This document shows positions 44,051 through 53,334 of a stretch of DNA of 64,000 bases, in pieces. The translations under genes were made by a program, and so were the position numbers. The stretch covers positions 1 through 64,000 of the forward strand of contig LMZR01000018.1 of assembly GCA_001567105.1 (NCBI GenBank), in the 5' to 3' direction. Position 1 is the stretch's first letter; each line of letters begins with the position of its first letter. Below the pieces are notes generated by a model. That model was given only the letters and a program-made list of their open reading frames with translations, was not told the origin of the DNA and did not search any database. Source of the DNA: Chloroflexi bacterium OLB14 (lineage in GTDB: Bacteria > Chloroflexota > Anaerolineae > Anaerolineales > Villigracilaceae).

Positions 44051-45952
44051 TTAGCCTTCTGAAAGTACTATTACTTTATCTTCTGGTGAAAAATTTATTT
44101 TTTCAGATTTCTTGGGGTTAGTATATACGCCATAAGATTTTTCAGCATTGTGGCTTTGATTCATAATTCGATAGCCAATGGCAGTTTCACCTCGTCTTTT
44201 AGCGGCTTCGGTAATAGTGTAAAAATTAACGGGTTGGTCAATTGAAACATAATCACCAATTGGTTTGAGATACACTTCTGAACCTTCGGGGTCAAACATA
44301 TCTGTAAACACACCTTGTAAATCGGCATTTTCAGAAAGTTGTGCGAGCATTAAACTAATGAGATGATCGCTGACGACGAAGTCATCTACTTTAGCGACTT
44401 CGGCTAGTTCTCTGTTTCGTAAATCTAACATTTCGCTGATGATGGAAAATGGCGTTTCATCTTTTTCGGCAATATCGCGTAAATGTAAAAGTGTCACCAA
44501 TGTAATTGCATCAGCTTCTTGAATTTCTAGGTGGTTGTACGCCAAAACAATCACATGGTCAAACTCGGTTACTTTTAATTTATCTAACAAGGCACGCTCA
44601 CGAATATCACCATGCAATACTTTTAACTTTTGGTTATTAAGTTTGCCGACATGCTCTTGAATATCTTTATCTAAATTTGGGATATCAGAAACAACAGTTA
44701 GATCAGAACCTTTGGGAACATAGTTATCTAACTCACGCACAATGGTAGCACCTGAACGATTCCAACCGAGAATCAGTCCACGCTCTGGCTTGGGCTTAGA
44801 TGATTTTGCAGATTTCAGAATCAAGCCTTCATCAAGTGGGAAGCGCGGAAGATTCGATAATTCAATTTTGTCGTCATCTTCTGCAATGGCAAAAATTTGA
44901 TCACCCGATTCAATTCGAGTATCCATCGGCGGATTCATCAATACACTTCCACCTCCCTTACGAATGCCTAAAACAGTAGAGGTTTCAAATGCTAGTAACG
45001 CATCACCATACGTTTTGCCTGAGAGGTTTGGCTCATGCTTAAAATAAATTTCATCGCCACCAAAGTTCATTAACTCAGTATAAACAATTGATAAACCAGT
45101 TTGTCGTGAAGTTTGCGCCACCACGCGGGCAATTAAATCGGTGGCAAGAATCGGTTGCACAACATCTTTTTCTGAAAGTAATTTAATTACTTCCATATTT
45201 TGATCATCACGAATTTGGGTGACGATATGATATGGCTCAGATTTGCGGTTGGGGTTATTGGTAATGGCTAACACCGCCTTGATAATATGTGTATCAGGGT
45301 CTGCGCCTTCGGCAATGACAATAATAGAACGCGCCGTATGTGGGCTGACAATTTCCAAATCGTTCAAATCCATTGGGCTACCCGAGCGACAAATAATGCG
45401 CGTATTTTTTGTATCCGCAATTCTTTCTTTAATAGCATCTTCCATTTCAACTTTATCTTGCTCAGCCAAAATAACAATCACTGCGCCAGCCTTACGGCTT
45501 TCATTTGCTAAAATAATTTCTGAAATGATTGTAAAAATTTGAGGTGTCCAACCTAAAATTAAAGTATGTTCATTTTCTAAAACCAACGAACGACCTTTAC
45601 GAAGTTGTTCAATGCGTTCTTCAAGCCCATTGCTCAAAATACCAATCAAAGTTGAAACAATAAAAATACCACCCAGCGTTACCAACAACATCACCACGCG
45701 AAACCCAATGCCAGTATCACCGCCCATTGTGCCTGCATCTAACGTGCGCATCAAACTCATCCACGCCGCTTCAGCAAATGATGGCGCCGATTCACCATCC
45801 ATCGCAATACTGCCAACACGAATTATTGCAGCGGCAATAAAAATAATCACCAACGAAAGCACAGCCAGACCGCCAATTAAAGCAATTGTCCCGCGTGACA
45901 TATAATTATCAAACCAATATTGAAATCTTTGATTGAAAGTAGGCTTACGCAT
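44051..45952 (-). CDS. CASTOR/POLLUX-type ion channel with two nucleotide-binding domains
   Basis: A 633-residue protein. Two membrane segments (about 22-46 and 85-108) flank a pore-like stretch (MRTLDAGTMGGDTGIG), followed by two Rossmann RCK-like units with TLILGWTPQIFTIISEI (~130) and RGLILGWNRSGATIVREL (~390) and TrkA-C-like segments. The layout is that of plant nuclear channels CASTOR/POLLUX and their bacterial relatives. It probably gates K+ or other cations in response to a nucleotide or Ca2+. No transporter partner lies nearby. The start is 315 bases from the divergent oxidoreductase gene. Confidence 0.88.
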   Translation of the reverse strand: MRKPTFNQRFQYWFDNYMSRGTIALIGGLAVLSLVIIFIAAAIIRVGSIAMDGESAPSFAEAAWMSLMRTLDAGTMGGDTGIGFRVVMLLVTLGGIFIVSTLIGILSNGLEERIEQLRKGRSLVLENEHTLILGWTPQIFTIISEIILANESRKAGAVIVILAEQDKVEMEDAIKERIADTKNTRIICRSGSPMDLNDLEIVSPHTARSIIVIAEGADPDTHIIKAVLAITNNPNRKSEPYHIVTQIRDDQNMEVIKLLSEKDVVQPILATDLIARVVAQTSRQTGLSIVYTELMNFGGDEIYFKHEPNLSGKTYGDALLAFETSTVLGIRKGGGSVLMNPPMDTRIESGDQIFAIAEDDDKIELSNLPRFPLDEGLILKSAKSSKPKPERGLILGWNRSGATIVRELDNYVPKGSDLTVVSDIPNLDKDIQEHVGKLNNQKLKVLHGDIRERALLDKLKVTEFDHVIVLAYNHLEIQEADAITLVTLLHLRDIAEKDETPFSIISEMLDLRNRELAEVAKVDDFVVSDHLISLMLAQLSENADLQGVFTDMFDPEGSEVYLKPIGDYVSIDQPVNFYTITEAAKRRGETAIGYRIMNQSHNAEKSYGVYTNPKKSEKINFSPEDKVIVLSEG

Positions 45953-46157
45953 AAACTCTCCTTGCGCCTTAAAAAATTTCGTTTATTATATGATGATTAT
46001 TTTTACCCGCGATAGGACATTTGACCCATACCCGCCTCTTTCTTAGCGGATACTTGATTCTGTTTCAGATAGTTTTTCTTACCTCACAAGTTAAGAGAAC
46101 TATTATTTTCTGCAAGTAAAATTTGATAACAATTGCAAGTCTATGCTATAGAATACC

Positions 46158-46246
46158 GTCCTGCAGGTTTAGTAAACAGTACCACAAGATTTATCTTGCG
46201 TGTTAAGGCAACATAAATGTTGCAGTACACATAAACCTGCGAGACG
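46158..46246. repeat. Nested palindromic repeat with two inner hairpins
   Basis: Outer arms start CGTCCTGCAGGTTTA (46158) and end AAACCTGCGAGACG (46233-46246). Inside are CAAGAT/ATCTTG (46185-46198) and GCAACA/TGTTGC (46208-46223) bounded by AGTAC/GTAC. The inner unit is homologous to 56424-56478. It lies in the 315-base gap 45953-46267, which holds no gene that I can see. Confidence 0.75.
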
Positions 46247-46267
46247 TTTATAAAAGTGAGGTGACTT

Positions 46268-46906
46268 ATGTTTGGTTTTGAAGGCTTAGACAGACGAAAA
46301 GAAGAAGAACGTGTTCGCAATGAAGGGCGTTTACCCCCAGGTCAATCGCTCACTTTGAAATTTCCTGTTCTGCATTACGGACCTGTGCCATCCTTTAATC
46401 CCAGCACTTGGGATTTTCGCGTGTGGGGCGAAGTAGAAGAAGAAAAACGCTGGAGTTGGGCTGAGTTCAATCAACTGCCACGCACAAAAATAAAAATGGA
46501 TATTCATTGTGTGACCCGTTGGAGCAAATTCGATACAGACTGGGAAGGCGTATCGGTTAAGACGATGGTAGAGAATGGTTTATTCAAAATCAAACCAACT
46601 GCAACTCATGTGATGCAACATGCAGAATATGGCTTTACAGTTAATCTACCTTTAGAAGTTGTGTTGCAAGATAATTTTTTGATGGCGACTCATTTCAATG
46701 GCGAACCGATTGACCCTGACCATGGCTATCCGCTACGTGGCGTAGTAGGCTTTATCCCTGGTCAAGAAGTAGAAACGCCATATTTTTGGAAAGGTGCTAA
46801 GTGGCTCCGCTCACTTGAATTTATGCCTCGTGATAAACGCGGATTTTGGGAACAAGCAGGCTATCACAACCGCGCTGATGTTTGGCGAGAGGAAAGATTT
46901 GGTTAA
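46268..46906 (+). CDS. Sulfite-oxidase-fold molybdopterin oxidoreductase
   Basis: A 212-residue protein of the oxidoreductase molybdopterin-binding (SUOX-fold) family. The molybdenum-ligating cysteine is in MDIHCVTRWSKFDTDWEGV; HVMQHAEYGFTVNLPLE, DPDHGYPLRGVVGFIPGQ and FWKGAKWLRSLEF are family segments. It lacks a signal peptide, heme domain and dimerisation domain, so it is the small cytoplasmic type; the electron acceptor and substrate are unknown. AGTGAGGTG lies before the ATG. It stands alone between a repeat and a terminator. Confidence 0.9.
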   Translation: MFGFEGLDRRKEEERVRNEGRLPPGQSLTLKFPVLHYGPVPSFNPSTWDFRVWGEVEEEKRWSWAEFNQLPRTKIKMDIHCVTRWSKFDTDWEGVSVKTMVENGLFKIKPTATHVMQHAEYGFTVNLPLEVVLQDNFLMATHFNGEPIDPDHGYPLRGVVGFIPGQEVETPYFWKGAKWLRSLEFMPRDKRGFWEQAGYHNRADVWREERFG

Positions 46907-46912
46907 GAAAAA

Positions 46913-46943
46913 ACTCGGAAGTCTTTAAGACTTCCGAGTTTTG
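46913..46943. terminator. Bidirectional intrinsic terminator
   Basis: ACTCGGAAGTCTT (46913-46925) and AAGACTTCCGAGT (46927-46939) form a 13-base-pair stem flanked by A- and T-tracts, between convergent genes. Confidence 0.9.
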
Positions 46944-46952
46944 ATTTATCTT

Positions 46953-48086
46953 CTAGGGTCTCTTCCCCAATGTAATTTCAACATCCACACGTTCACCACC
47001 ACGCAGAACAGACATGACAATTACATCACCTGGTGATTTGTTGCTCAGCAAATACGAGAGCATCTCATCAAATGTTTGCACAGGGTGACCATCCACAGCG
47101 ATGATTAAATCTCCGCCACCTAATAAATTAGGAATACTGGTTGGGGTTGAGCCTGCAATAAGACCTGCTTTATCTGCTGGGCTATTTGGCACAACTGTGG
47201 TGACGTAAATTCCAGTGTGTTGTGTTAAGCCTAAGGCTTCCACCATATCTAAACTAAATAAATCAGTAGATGAAATTCCTAAAAATGGATAATCATATTT
47301 TCCATCTGCAATTAAAAATGGCACAACCCGTTTAACGATATTAATCGAAATGGCAAAACCAATGCCTGAATTAATCGGTTCGCCTTCTTCTGTGAAATTG
47401 GTAGTGCGAATAGCGCGATTGATTCCAATCACTTCACCATTGATGTTAAATAACGGACCACCAGAATTTCCAGGGTTAATTGCCGCATCTGTTTGGATAA
47501 TGTCACCTGCACTAAAGACAGCACCATCTTGTGTAGTGCGCATCGATTCTAAAGTTCGTCCAAGTGCAGAAATGATTCCAACCGTCATGGTGCTTTCCAA
47601 ACCAAAAGGATTACCAATAGCCACCACTGTTTGACCAACTTTCAGCAAGTTTGAATCGCCGAGTGGTAGAGGAAAAAATTCACTAGCAGGTGCATCCACT
47701 TTAATCACAGCAATATCAGAATCTAAATCTGTTCCAACCACAGTGCCATACGCCATAAAGCCCGAAGTAAAACGCACTTCAATAGAGTTAGCACCTTCCA
47801 CAACATGATAATTGGTGATGATGTGACCATTGCTGTCATATACAAAACCAGAACCCGAAGCGATATCTGTCAGAATAGCAACCGTGCCGCGACTAACATT
47901 TTCATACAACGCAACTAGCGTTTCTTGTTGTGTGGTTGGATTTGTGTTTTCAATATTTGCTGGAATAAAAGTTGGCAATGTTTGCGGAATATCTACAACT
48001 TCAGGTTGATTTGTGTTTGTAAATGTTTGGCAAGCCAATGTAACTAAAACAAGAAGTGTTGTTGCAAAAAATATTTTTGTTTTCAT
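46953..48086 (-). CDS. HtrA/DegP-like serine protease lipoprotein
   Basis: A trypsin-like protease of 377 residues with a PDZ domain. The signal ends in LVTLAC, so it is lipid-anchored outside the membrane. The catalytic triad is visible: His in ITNYHVVEGAN, Asp in LDSDIAVIKV and Ser in INPGNSGGPLFN; the PDZ domain (about 270-375) has TVVPNSPADKAGLI and DLIIAVDGHPVQTF. It handles misfolded envelope proteins. It begins 15 bases after the dnaJ-type gene, forming a protein-quality pair. Confidence 0.93.
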   Translation of the reverse strand: MKTKIFFATTLLVLVTLACQTFTNTNQPEVVDIPQTLPTFIPANIENTNPTTQQETLVALYENVSRGTVAILTDIASGSGFVYDSNGHIITNYHVVEGANSIEVRFTSGFMAYGTVVGTDLDSDIAVIKVDAPASEFFPLPLGDSNLLKVGQTVVAIGNPFGLESTMTVGIISALGRTLESMRTTQDGAVFSAGDIIQTDAAINPGNSGGPLFNINGEVIGINRAIRTTNFTEEGEPINSGIGFAISINIVKRVVPFLIADGKYDYPFLGISSTDLFSLDMVEALGLTQHTGIYVTTVVPNSPADKAGLIAGSTPTSIPNLLGGGDLIIAVDGHPVQTFDEMLSYLLSNKSPGDVIVMSVLRGGERVDVEITLGKRP

Positions 48087-48101
48087 AATGTCCTTACATT
48101 C

Positions 48102-49007
48102 TTAAAATTTTATTTTCGAAGCCTCTTCGATCAACTCACGTTGTTTAGTAGATAAATATTTTGGCACCTGCACTTTTAACTTCACATACAAATCGCCTTT
48201 TGTTTTGGGGTCTTTCAAATGTGGCATACCGCGCCCTGCCAAACGGAAAATTTGTTCAGGTTGTGTGCCAGCAGGAATATTTAATTTCACTTTACCTGTT
48301 GGCGTTTCAACATCGGCGTCGCCACCTAAAATTAAAGTGAAAATATTTACATTAGATGTTGTAGTGAGATTACTGCCATCTTGTTCAAAGCGATGATCTG
48401 CTTGGATGTTAATCACGAGATATAAATCGCTTCGTTCTGGACCTGCACCTGCTACCCGCACTTTTGAACCTGTTTTAACCCCAGCAGGGATTTTTACATT
48501 AACTTTTTTTCCATTGCTTTGTAACTGGCGGGTGGTGCCATTGTAGGCTTCATCAAATGTGATTTGAATTTCTTGTTCATACCCTTGTGCTGCTTGGTTT
48601 CGCGCAGAAGAACGCATGGCTTCACCAAACATCATGCGGAAAAATTCTGAAAACGAATTTATATTTCCGCCACCAAAAGGGTCATCCACATTTGTATAAG
48701 TTCTACCACGTTGCTGACCAGCATTTTGATTAAACCAATCATCCCATTGAAAATCACTGGCATTGCCGCCACGCCCACGAAAGTTTGTATAAGCACTACC
48801 AAGTTGATCATACTTGGCGCGCTTGGCATCATCACTCAGCACTTGATAGGCTTCGTTAATTTCTTTGAATTTATCCTCAGCCTTTTTATCACCCTGATTT
48901 TTATCGGGATGATATTTCATAGCCAGTTTGCGGTAGGTAGAGCGTATCTCATCCGCGCTGGCTTTTCTATCTACGCCGAGGATTTTGTAATAGTCTTTAT
49001 ATTCCAT
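48102..49007 (-). CDS. DnaJ/CbpA-type co-chaperone
   Basis: A 301-residue Hsp40 of the CbpA type. The J domain (1-70) contains YYKILGV and MKYHPDKN (HPD triad); a Gly/Asn-rich region (80-130) follows; then two C-terminal substrate-binding domains (about 140-295; YEQEIQITFDEAYNGT, VKIPAGVKTGSKVRVAGAGP). The zinc-finger of true DnaJ is missing. It should stimulate DnaK, which is not in the window. It leads an operon with the HtrA-like gene and diverges from the ferritin gene. Confidence 0.92.
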   Translation of the reverse strand: MEYKDYYKILGVDRKASADEIRSTYRKLAMKYHPDKNQGDKKAEDKFKEINEAYQVLSDDAKRAKYDQLGSAYTNFRGRGGNASDFQWDDWFNQNAGQQRGRTYTNVDDPFGGGNINSFSEFFRMMFGEAMRSSARNQAAQGYEQEIQITFDEAYNGTTRQLQSNGKKVNVKIPAGVKTGSKVRVAGAGPERSDLYLVINIQADHRFEQDGSNLTTTSNVNIFTLILGGDADVETPTGKVKLNIPAGTQPEQIFRLAGRGMPHLKDPKTKGDLYVKLKVQVPKYLSTKQRELIEEASKIKF

Positions 49008-49141
49008 AATAGGCTATTTTTATACCCGTGCGAATTGAAAGTCAAGCATACAAACGTCACACTAACAAAGTTCTAACCTATTAAAATAAGAAGAATTTAT
49101 GAGTACAGGCTTATAATATTGAAATAAAAAGGAGAACTATT

Positions 49142-49636
49142 ATGATGATTAGCCCCAAACTTACCAAAGCCATTAACCAACAAATTGGAAACGAATATGG
49201 TGCCTCTTTGCAATACCTGAGCATTGCTGGTTATTTTCAAGAACAAAAATTAACTTTGCTTTCTAAATTGTTTTTTGACCAATCCGATGAAGAAAAAGAA
49301 CACGCTTTAAAATTTGTGCATTATGTTTTAGATACACAAGGCAAATTAGAAATCCCTGCCGTAAGTGCGCCTAAAGCAACATTTGCATCTGCTGAAGAAG
49401 CCGTCAAAGCCGCGCTGACTTGGGAAAAAGAAGTGACCGAACAAATTAAAGGCTTGATGGATATTGCTACTTCCGAAAACGATTATCTGGCTCAAAACTT
49501 TTTACAATGGTTTATTGATGAACAGCTTGAAGAAGTTAACAAGATGGATCAATTACTGAGTGTGATTCAGCGCGCTGGCGAGAAGAATTTGTTGATGGTC
49601 GAAGCCTATCTCGTGCATGTTTCTAAAGCGGATTAA
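49142..49636 (+). CDS. Ferritin
   Basis: A non-heme bacterial ferritin, 164 residues, the usual length. The ferroxidase ligands are in NEYGASLQYLSIAGYF, DQSDEEKEHALKFVHYV and TWEKEVTEQI, with QWFIDEQLEEV on the fourth helix. It stores iron as ferric mineral after oxidising Fe(II). AAAGGAG precedes paired ATG codons (49142, 49145), and a TATAAT near 49111 is the likely -10. No Fur-type box is evident. Confidence 0.93.
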   Translation: MMISPKLTKAINQQIGNEYGASLQYLSIAGYFQEQKLTLLSKLFFDQSDEEKEHALKFVHYVLDTQGKLEIPAVSAPKATFASAEEAVKAALTWEKEVTEQIKGLMDIATSENDYLAQNFLQWFIDEQLEEVNKMDQLLSVIQRAGEKNLLMVEAYLVHVSKAD

Positions 49637-49646
49637 AAATATTTTC

Positions 49647-49709
49647 CGTCATTGCGAGCAAAGAGAAGCAATCTCAACATAAATATAAGAGATTCATCCT
49701 CGCAATGAC
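49647..49709. repeat. CATTGCGAG palindromic repeat, copy 4 (short, decayed)
   Basis: Ends CGTCATTGCGAG and CTCGCAATGAC are kept, but the inner arm that should read AGATTGCTTC has become GAGATTCATC, and the middle is shortened to 63 bases. It lies just downstream of the ferritin gene. Confidence 0.75.
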
Positions 49710-49725
49710 ACTATAAAAAGGATTT

Positions 49726-50307
49726 ATGAAATCCATTTGTGTTTTCTGTGGTTCATCTGATGCGGTTCATGCCGACTATAAAACTGCCGCTTATAAGCTC
49801 GGCATGATTCTCGCTTCAAAAAAGATTCGGCTGATATATGGTGGCGGAAAAACAGGCTTGATGGGTGAAGTCGCCAACGGAGCCTTATCCGCTGGTGGAG
49901 AAGTGATTGGCGTTATTATTTCGTCTATGAATACACCTGCCCTTGCTCACACTGGATTAACTCATATGGAAGTGACTCCACACATGCATGCAAGAAAAGC
50001 AATGATGCATGAACTCTCAGATGGGTATATTGCATTACCTGGTGGTTTTGGTACGTGGGATGAACTCTTTGAAACTATTGCCTGGGCACAAACTGGCGCA
50101 CATGAAAAACCAGTTGGGTTATTAAATGTGAGAAATTATTACAATTCACTACTCAACACTATGGATCATGCAGTGAATGAAGGGTTCGTGCTTGCCGAAC
50201 ATCGCCAATCAGTTTTCAGTGATGTTGACTCTGAGGCATTGATACATTCGATGGAGCAATACCAATATCCAGTTCAGGCAATGAAGCGTTGGATGAAGGA
50301 AGAATAA
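49726..50307 (+). CDS. LOG family protein (nucleotide 5'-monophosphate phosphoribohydrolase-like)
   Basis: A 193-residue Rossmann-fold protein of the TIGR00730/LOG family, which cleaves nucleoside monophosphates to base and ribose 5-phosphate; plant relatives activate cytokinins. SICVFCGSSDAV, IYGGGKTGLMGEVANGAL, RKAMMHELSDGYIALPGGFGTWDELFE (catalytic Arg and Glu) are intact. ATG at 49726 lies after a palindromic repeat, with AAAAGGA upstream. Monocistronic, ending at a terminator. Confidence 0.92.
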   Translation: MKSICVFCGSSDAVHADYKTAAYKLGMILASKKIRLIYGGGKTGLMGEVANGALSAGGEVIGVIISSMNTPALAHTGLTHMEVTPHMHARKAMMHELSDGYIALPGGFGTWDELFETIAWAQTGAHEKPVGLLNVRNYYNSLLNTMDHAVNEGFVLAEHRQSVFSDVDSEALIHSMEQYQYPVQAMKRWMKEE

Positions 50308-50310
50308 AAA

Positions 50311-50340
50311 AACGCGGACTAAAAAGTCCGCGTTTTTGTT
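50311..50340. terminator. Bidirectional intrinsic terminator
   Basis: AACGCGGACT (50311-50320) pairs with AGTCCGCGTT (50325-50334) across an AAAA loop, with T-tract. It ends both the LOG gene and map. Confidence 0.9.
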
Positions 50341-51082
50341 ATAACGTCAAAATAATCGGCTCATTTTTTGTGACGATAATGGTATGCTCAAATTGAGCAG
50401 CGATTGTTTTATCCGCAGTTTGTAAAGACCAGCCATCTTTCTTTTCCACAATGCGACCTTTGCCCGTGGTAAGAAAAGGTTCAATAGCAAGGACCAAGCC
50501 TTCGTGAAGTTTGCGGCGGTCTGAGGGGTTATGAAAATTATGAATGTTCGATGGCTCATCATGCAATTTGCGCCCAATGCCATGTCCTGTCAAATCATAA
50601 ATCACGCCATAACCTTTGCGCGTGGCTTCATCTTGAATCGTTTTGCCAATTGAATTTAATAACGCGCCTGCTTTGGCGGCATGAACTGCTTTATGCAACG
50701 CCGATTTTGTGGCATCTAAAAGTTTTTCAAGCTCAGGATTTTTTTGAGCAACAATCATTGAAGCACCTGTATCTGCAAAATAACCATCCAATTCAGCAGA
50801 GACATCAATATTAATTAACTCGCCCTCTTTCAAAATATGTTTATCTGGAATACCATGTGCAATGACTGGAGAGATGCTAATGCAAGTGGCACCAGGAAAA
50901 TCATACATACTTTGTGGCGCAGACTTGGCACCTTCTTTTTCTAAAAATTCTTTGCCAATGTAATCTAACTCCGCGGTTGTAATGCCAGGTTGCGCGTGCT
51001 TCATCATTTTTTTTAACGCACCTGCCACCACGCGCCCTGCGGCTTTTAAATATTTAATATCAATTTCTGATTCTGCTATCAT
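50339..51082 (-). CDS. map: Type I methionine aminopeptidase
   Basis: Removes N-terminal methionine from new proteins. In 247 residues all five metal ligands are seen: Asp in LINIDVSAE, Asp in YFADTGASM, His in LTGHGIGRKLHDEP, Glu in VLAIEPF and Glu in AQFEHTIIV. The substrate His is in VIAHGIPD. No N-terminal SH3-binding extension. It lies 14 bases after the ClbS/DfsB-type gene on the same strand. Confidence 0.95.
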   Translation of the reverse strand: MIAESEIDIKYLKAAGRVVAGALKKMMKHAQPGITTAELDYIGKEFLEKEGAKSAPQSMYDFPGATCISISPVIAHGIPDKHILKEGELINIDVSAELDGYFADTGASMIVAQKNPELEKLLDATKSALHKAVHAAKAGALLNSIGKTIQDEATRKGYGVIYDLTGHGIGRKLHDEPSNIHNFHNPSDRRKLHEGLVLAIEPFLTTGKGRIVEKKDGWSLQTADKTIAAQFEHTIIVTKNEPIILTL

Positions 51083-51096
51083 TTATTTTCCTAAAT

Positions 51097-51597
51097 TTAC
51101 TTTAACCCTCGTTCAATCGTTTCACGATGCTCAAGAAAATGTTCGGTGGTATCACCCAACACCCATAACAAGATAGGACGTTTTTCTGGATCATCTGCAT
51201 TTTTTGGCTTTAACAAATCTTCATAACTCATAGACTCTAATCGCGCCTCTACCTGACCGTAAACTTGCTTCAGTTTCAGCATCATTTCTTTTCGCGTGAG
51301 GTTTTTGTTTTTGTCAAATAAAATCGGATTAATCACATCAATATCCCATTTTGTTAATTGTTCTTGTGGCACACCAATCACTTCGTGAGCAGGTTTTTTA
51401 TCCATATGATAGCCCAGCAAAATATTCATCCACTCTGCTAAATGAGCCAAATTATCTTTTGGTGACCATCCACCCGAATCAATCTTGTTCATTTGCTCAT
51501 CAGTCAATGATTCGGCAAGGTCAATTAACAATTTCCATTCTTTCTTAATCGCAGACATTAATTCTTGTTTATTACTCGGCATCCATTGTTCGGTCAT
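51097..51597 (-). CDS. ClbS/DfsB (DinB-like) four-helix protein
   Basis: A 166-residue four-helix-bundle protein. GWSPKDNLAHLAEWMNILLGYH and DTTEHFLEHRETIERGL match the ClbS/DfsB family, which includes the colibactin self-resistance hydrolase ClbS and uncharacterised DinB relatives. The histidines expected at the metal site lie at the ends of helices 2 and 4. The ATG at 51597 has GGAG seven bases before it; the longer frame to 51633 lacks a ribosome site. Function here is not known. Confidence 0.82.
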   Translation of the reverse strand: MTEQWMPSNKQELMSAIKKEWKLLIDLAESLTDEQMNKIDSGGWSPKDNLAHLAEWMNILLGYHMDKKPAHEVIGVPQEQLTKWDIDVINPILFDKNKNLTRKEMMLKLKQVYGQVEARLESMSYEDLLKPKNADDPEKRPILLWVLGDTTEHFLEHRETIERGLK

Positions 51598-51650
51598 GTG
51601 TTCTCCAATTACTATATTGTAATATGTGCTCAATAGATTTATGTGGCTTG

Positions 51651-53323
51651 TTACTCACTAGGAAATATATAAAAGTAGTCTTCGCCAATAATATTCTCGT
51701 CTTTATCTAGAAACCGAATATAAAACTCATTTCCAGTTCCAAGTGCATCTCTTAATTCGTCTAAAGTAAAATAAAATTTAAAATCATAATTCTTAGGCCA
51801 TCGTATCTTCCTATCATTAGGTACTATATATGCTTTTTCAATTTCGTAAAAACCATTTTCACGATAAAGGAAAATTTGAATAGCAACTTCATCTGAAGTT
51901 GATTCTTCCCAAACACCAGAAAAAATCTTCAATTGCCCTACATCAACCCAATAATGTAACTGAAAAATACCACCTTGCGGTTCATTAATCAAAACAGCAC
52001 TTCCTTGATGGGTGTTTATAATTTTATTTTCACTTAGTAAATTTGGATAAATAATAAATCCTCCATCTCCATTTATATCTAAGTATTCTTTTGATAATAA
52101 GTAAGAGTTAAATGGGTTTAGATAAATAATACCATCCCACAGAATTTCTCTGTTTTTGCTAATAATTTGATAATCGAAAACTCGATAATTTTCAAATTGT
52201 TTTTGTATATCCTCCAACGATGTTTCAAAAGTAACTGCGTTGCGTGAGTTACAACTGATTTGTTTCGGATTATTAAGTATTAGAGTTGGTTTATCAGAAA
52301 TCTCGTAATCATTATCATGAGGAAAAAATTTTGATTTTCCATTCCGAACTTGCTTGTAAGCTTGTAAGTGCATCTGTGCTATTTTGAGGTTCTATAGTAA
52401 ATATTAGTTGACTGTTGTTATCTGATTGAAAATAAAGGTTAGTAAATGGATAAGCATAAGTCCATTCAGGGTCATAACTTATTCCATTAATATAAACCTT
52501 TTTTATATTGCTACTAGATGTACTTTCATTGGCAGGGGATTCTATAGAAAATGGGTAAGCAGTAAAACAAGTTGGTGTTTTGGTTGGTCTTGCTTGTATT
52601 TGATGAAGCATATCATCTGGTGAATCGCCAGAGTTTCTTATCATGCGCCATAAAAAATCGTTATAAAAATCAGAGACAATCTTCCATTGCCCGTCTTCTT
52701 TTTGTAAAACAATAGTATGTTCTTCGCCTCCCATACCAGAAACAGTTGGCTCATCAGGTGTGATTAATATGGAAATTTCGTGGATTACACGGTGACCTAG
52801 TGTTACAGATACAGTTGCTTTTTGGGCAATAGGGTCAATTGATATATTTTTGTAATCTAAAAAAAACTCGTAAACTATATATCTACCATAACTTAATTCA
52901 AAATGCTTTAAATCAACTTTCAGTTTGCTTGACTCGTCTTCCCAAAATGCTGACGCTTCGGGTTCTTTTGAACAAAAAACTATCAAACTCTTCAAGATTC
53001 AAAGTGCTATAAGATTTATATCTTGCATCAATATAAGATTGAATTACATTTTTAATTTTATCCTGCTCCAAAAGTTCACTTGTTGAAACTTGTGGAGATT
53101 GTGTAATCGGTAATTCTGTAGCATTTAGAACTGTAGGAATTGTCAAGGAAGGTTGTGGTGCAATAAGTGTAGCAAACCCTGCTGACATAGAAGGCGTTGA
53201 GATAAAAGGTGGAATAGTGACAGTTTGAATTTTTGGTGTTACTGGTGTTGTATTATTTTTGCCACAAGATGTTAAGATAAATAAAATCATAATGAAAATT
53301 ATTATCTTAATATATCTTTCCAT
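51651..53323 (-). CDS. Large hypothetical lipoprotein (two frameshifts)
   Basis: A predicted lipoprotein of about 557 residues once two frame breaks are repaired. The lipobox is ILTSC (Cys ~17), followed by a Thr/Pro-rich linker. Breaks lie at the A6 run 52974-52979 (removing one base links EEFDSF to CSKEPEASAFW) and near the A/T run 52323-52332. The middle has beta-rich segments with DGQWKIVSDFYNDFLWR, as in NTF2-like or SnoaL-type lipoprotein domains, and GISYDPEWTYAYPF. No function assigned. The ATG at 53323 is 11 bases after the tmk stop. Confidence 0.65.
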
Positions 53324-53334
53324 TTCGCCTTCTT

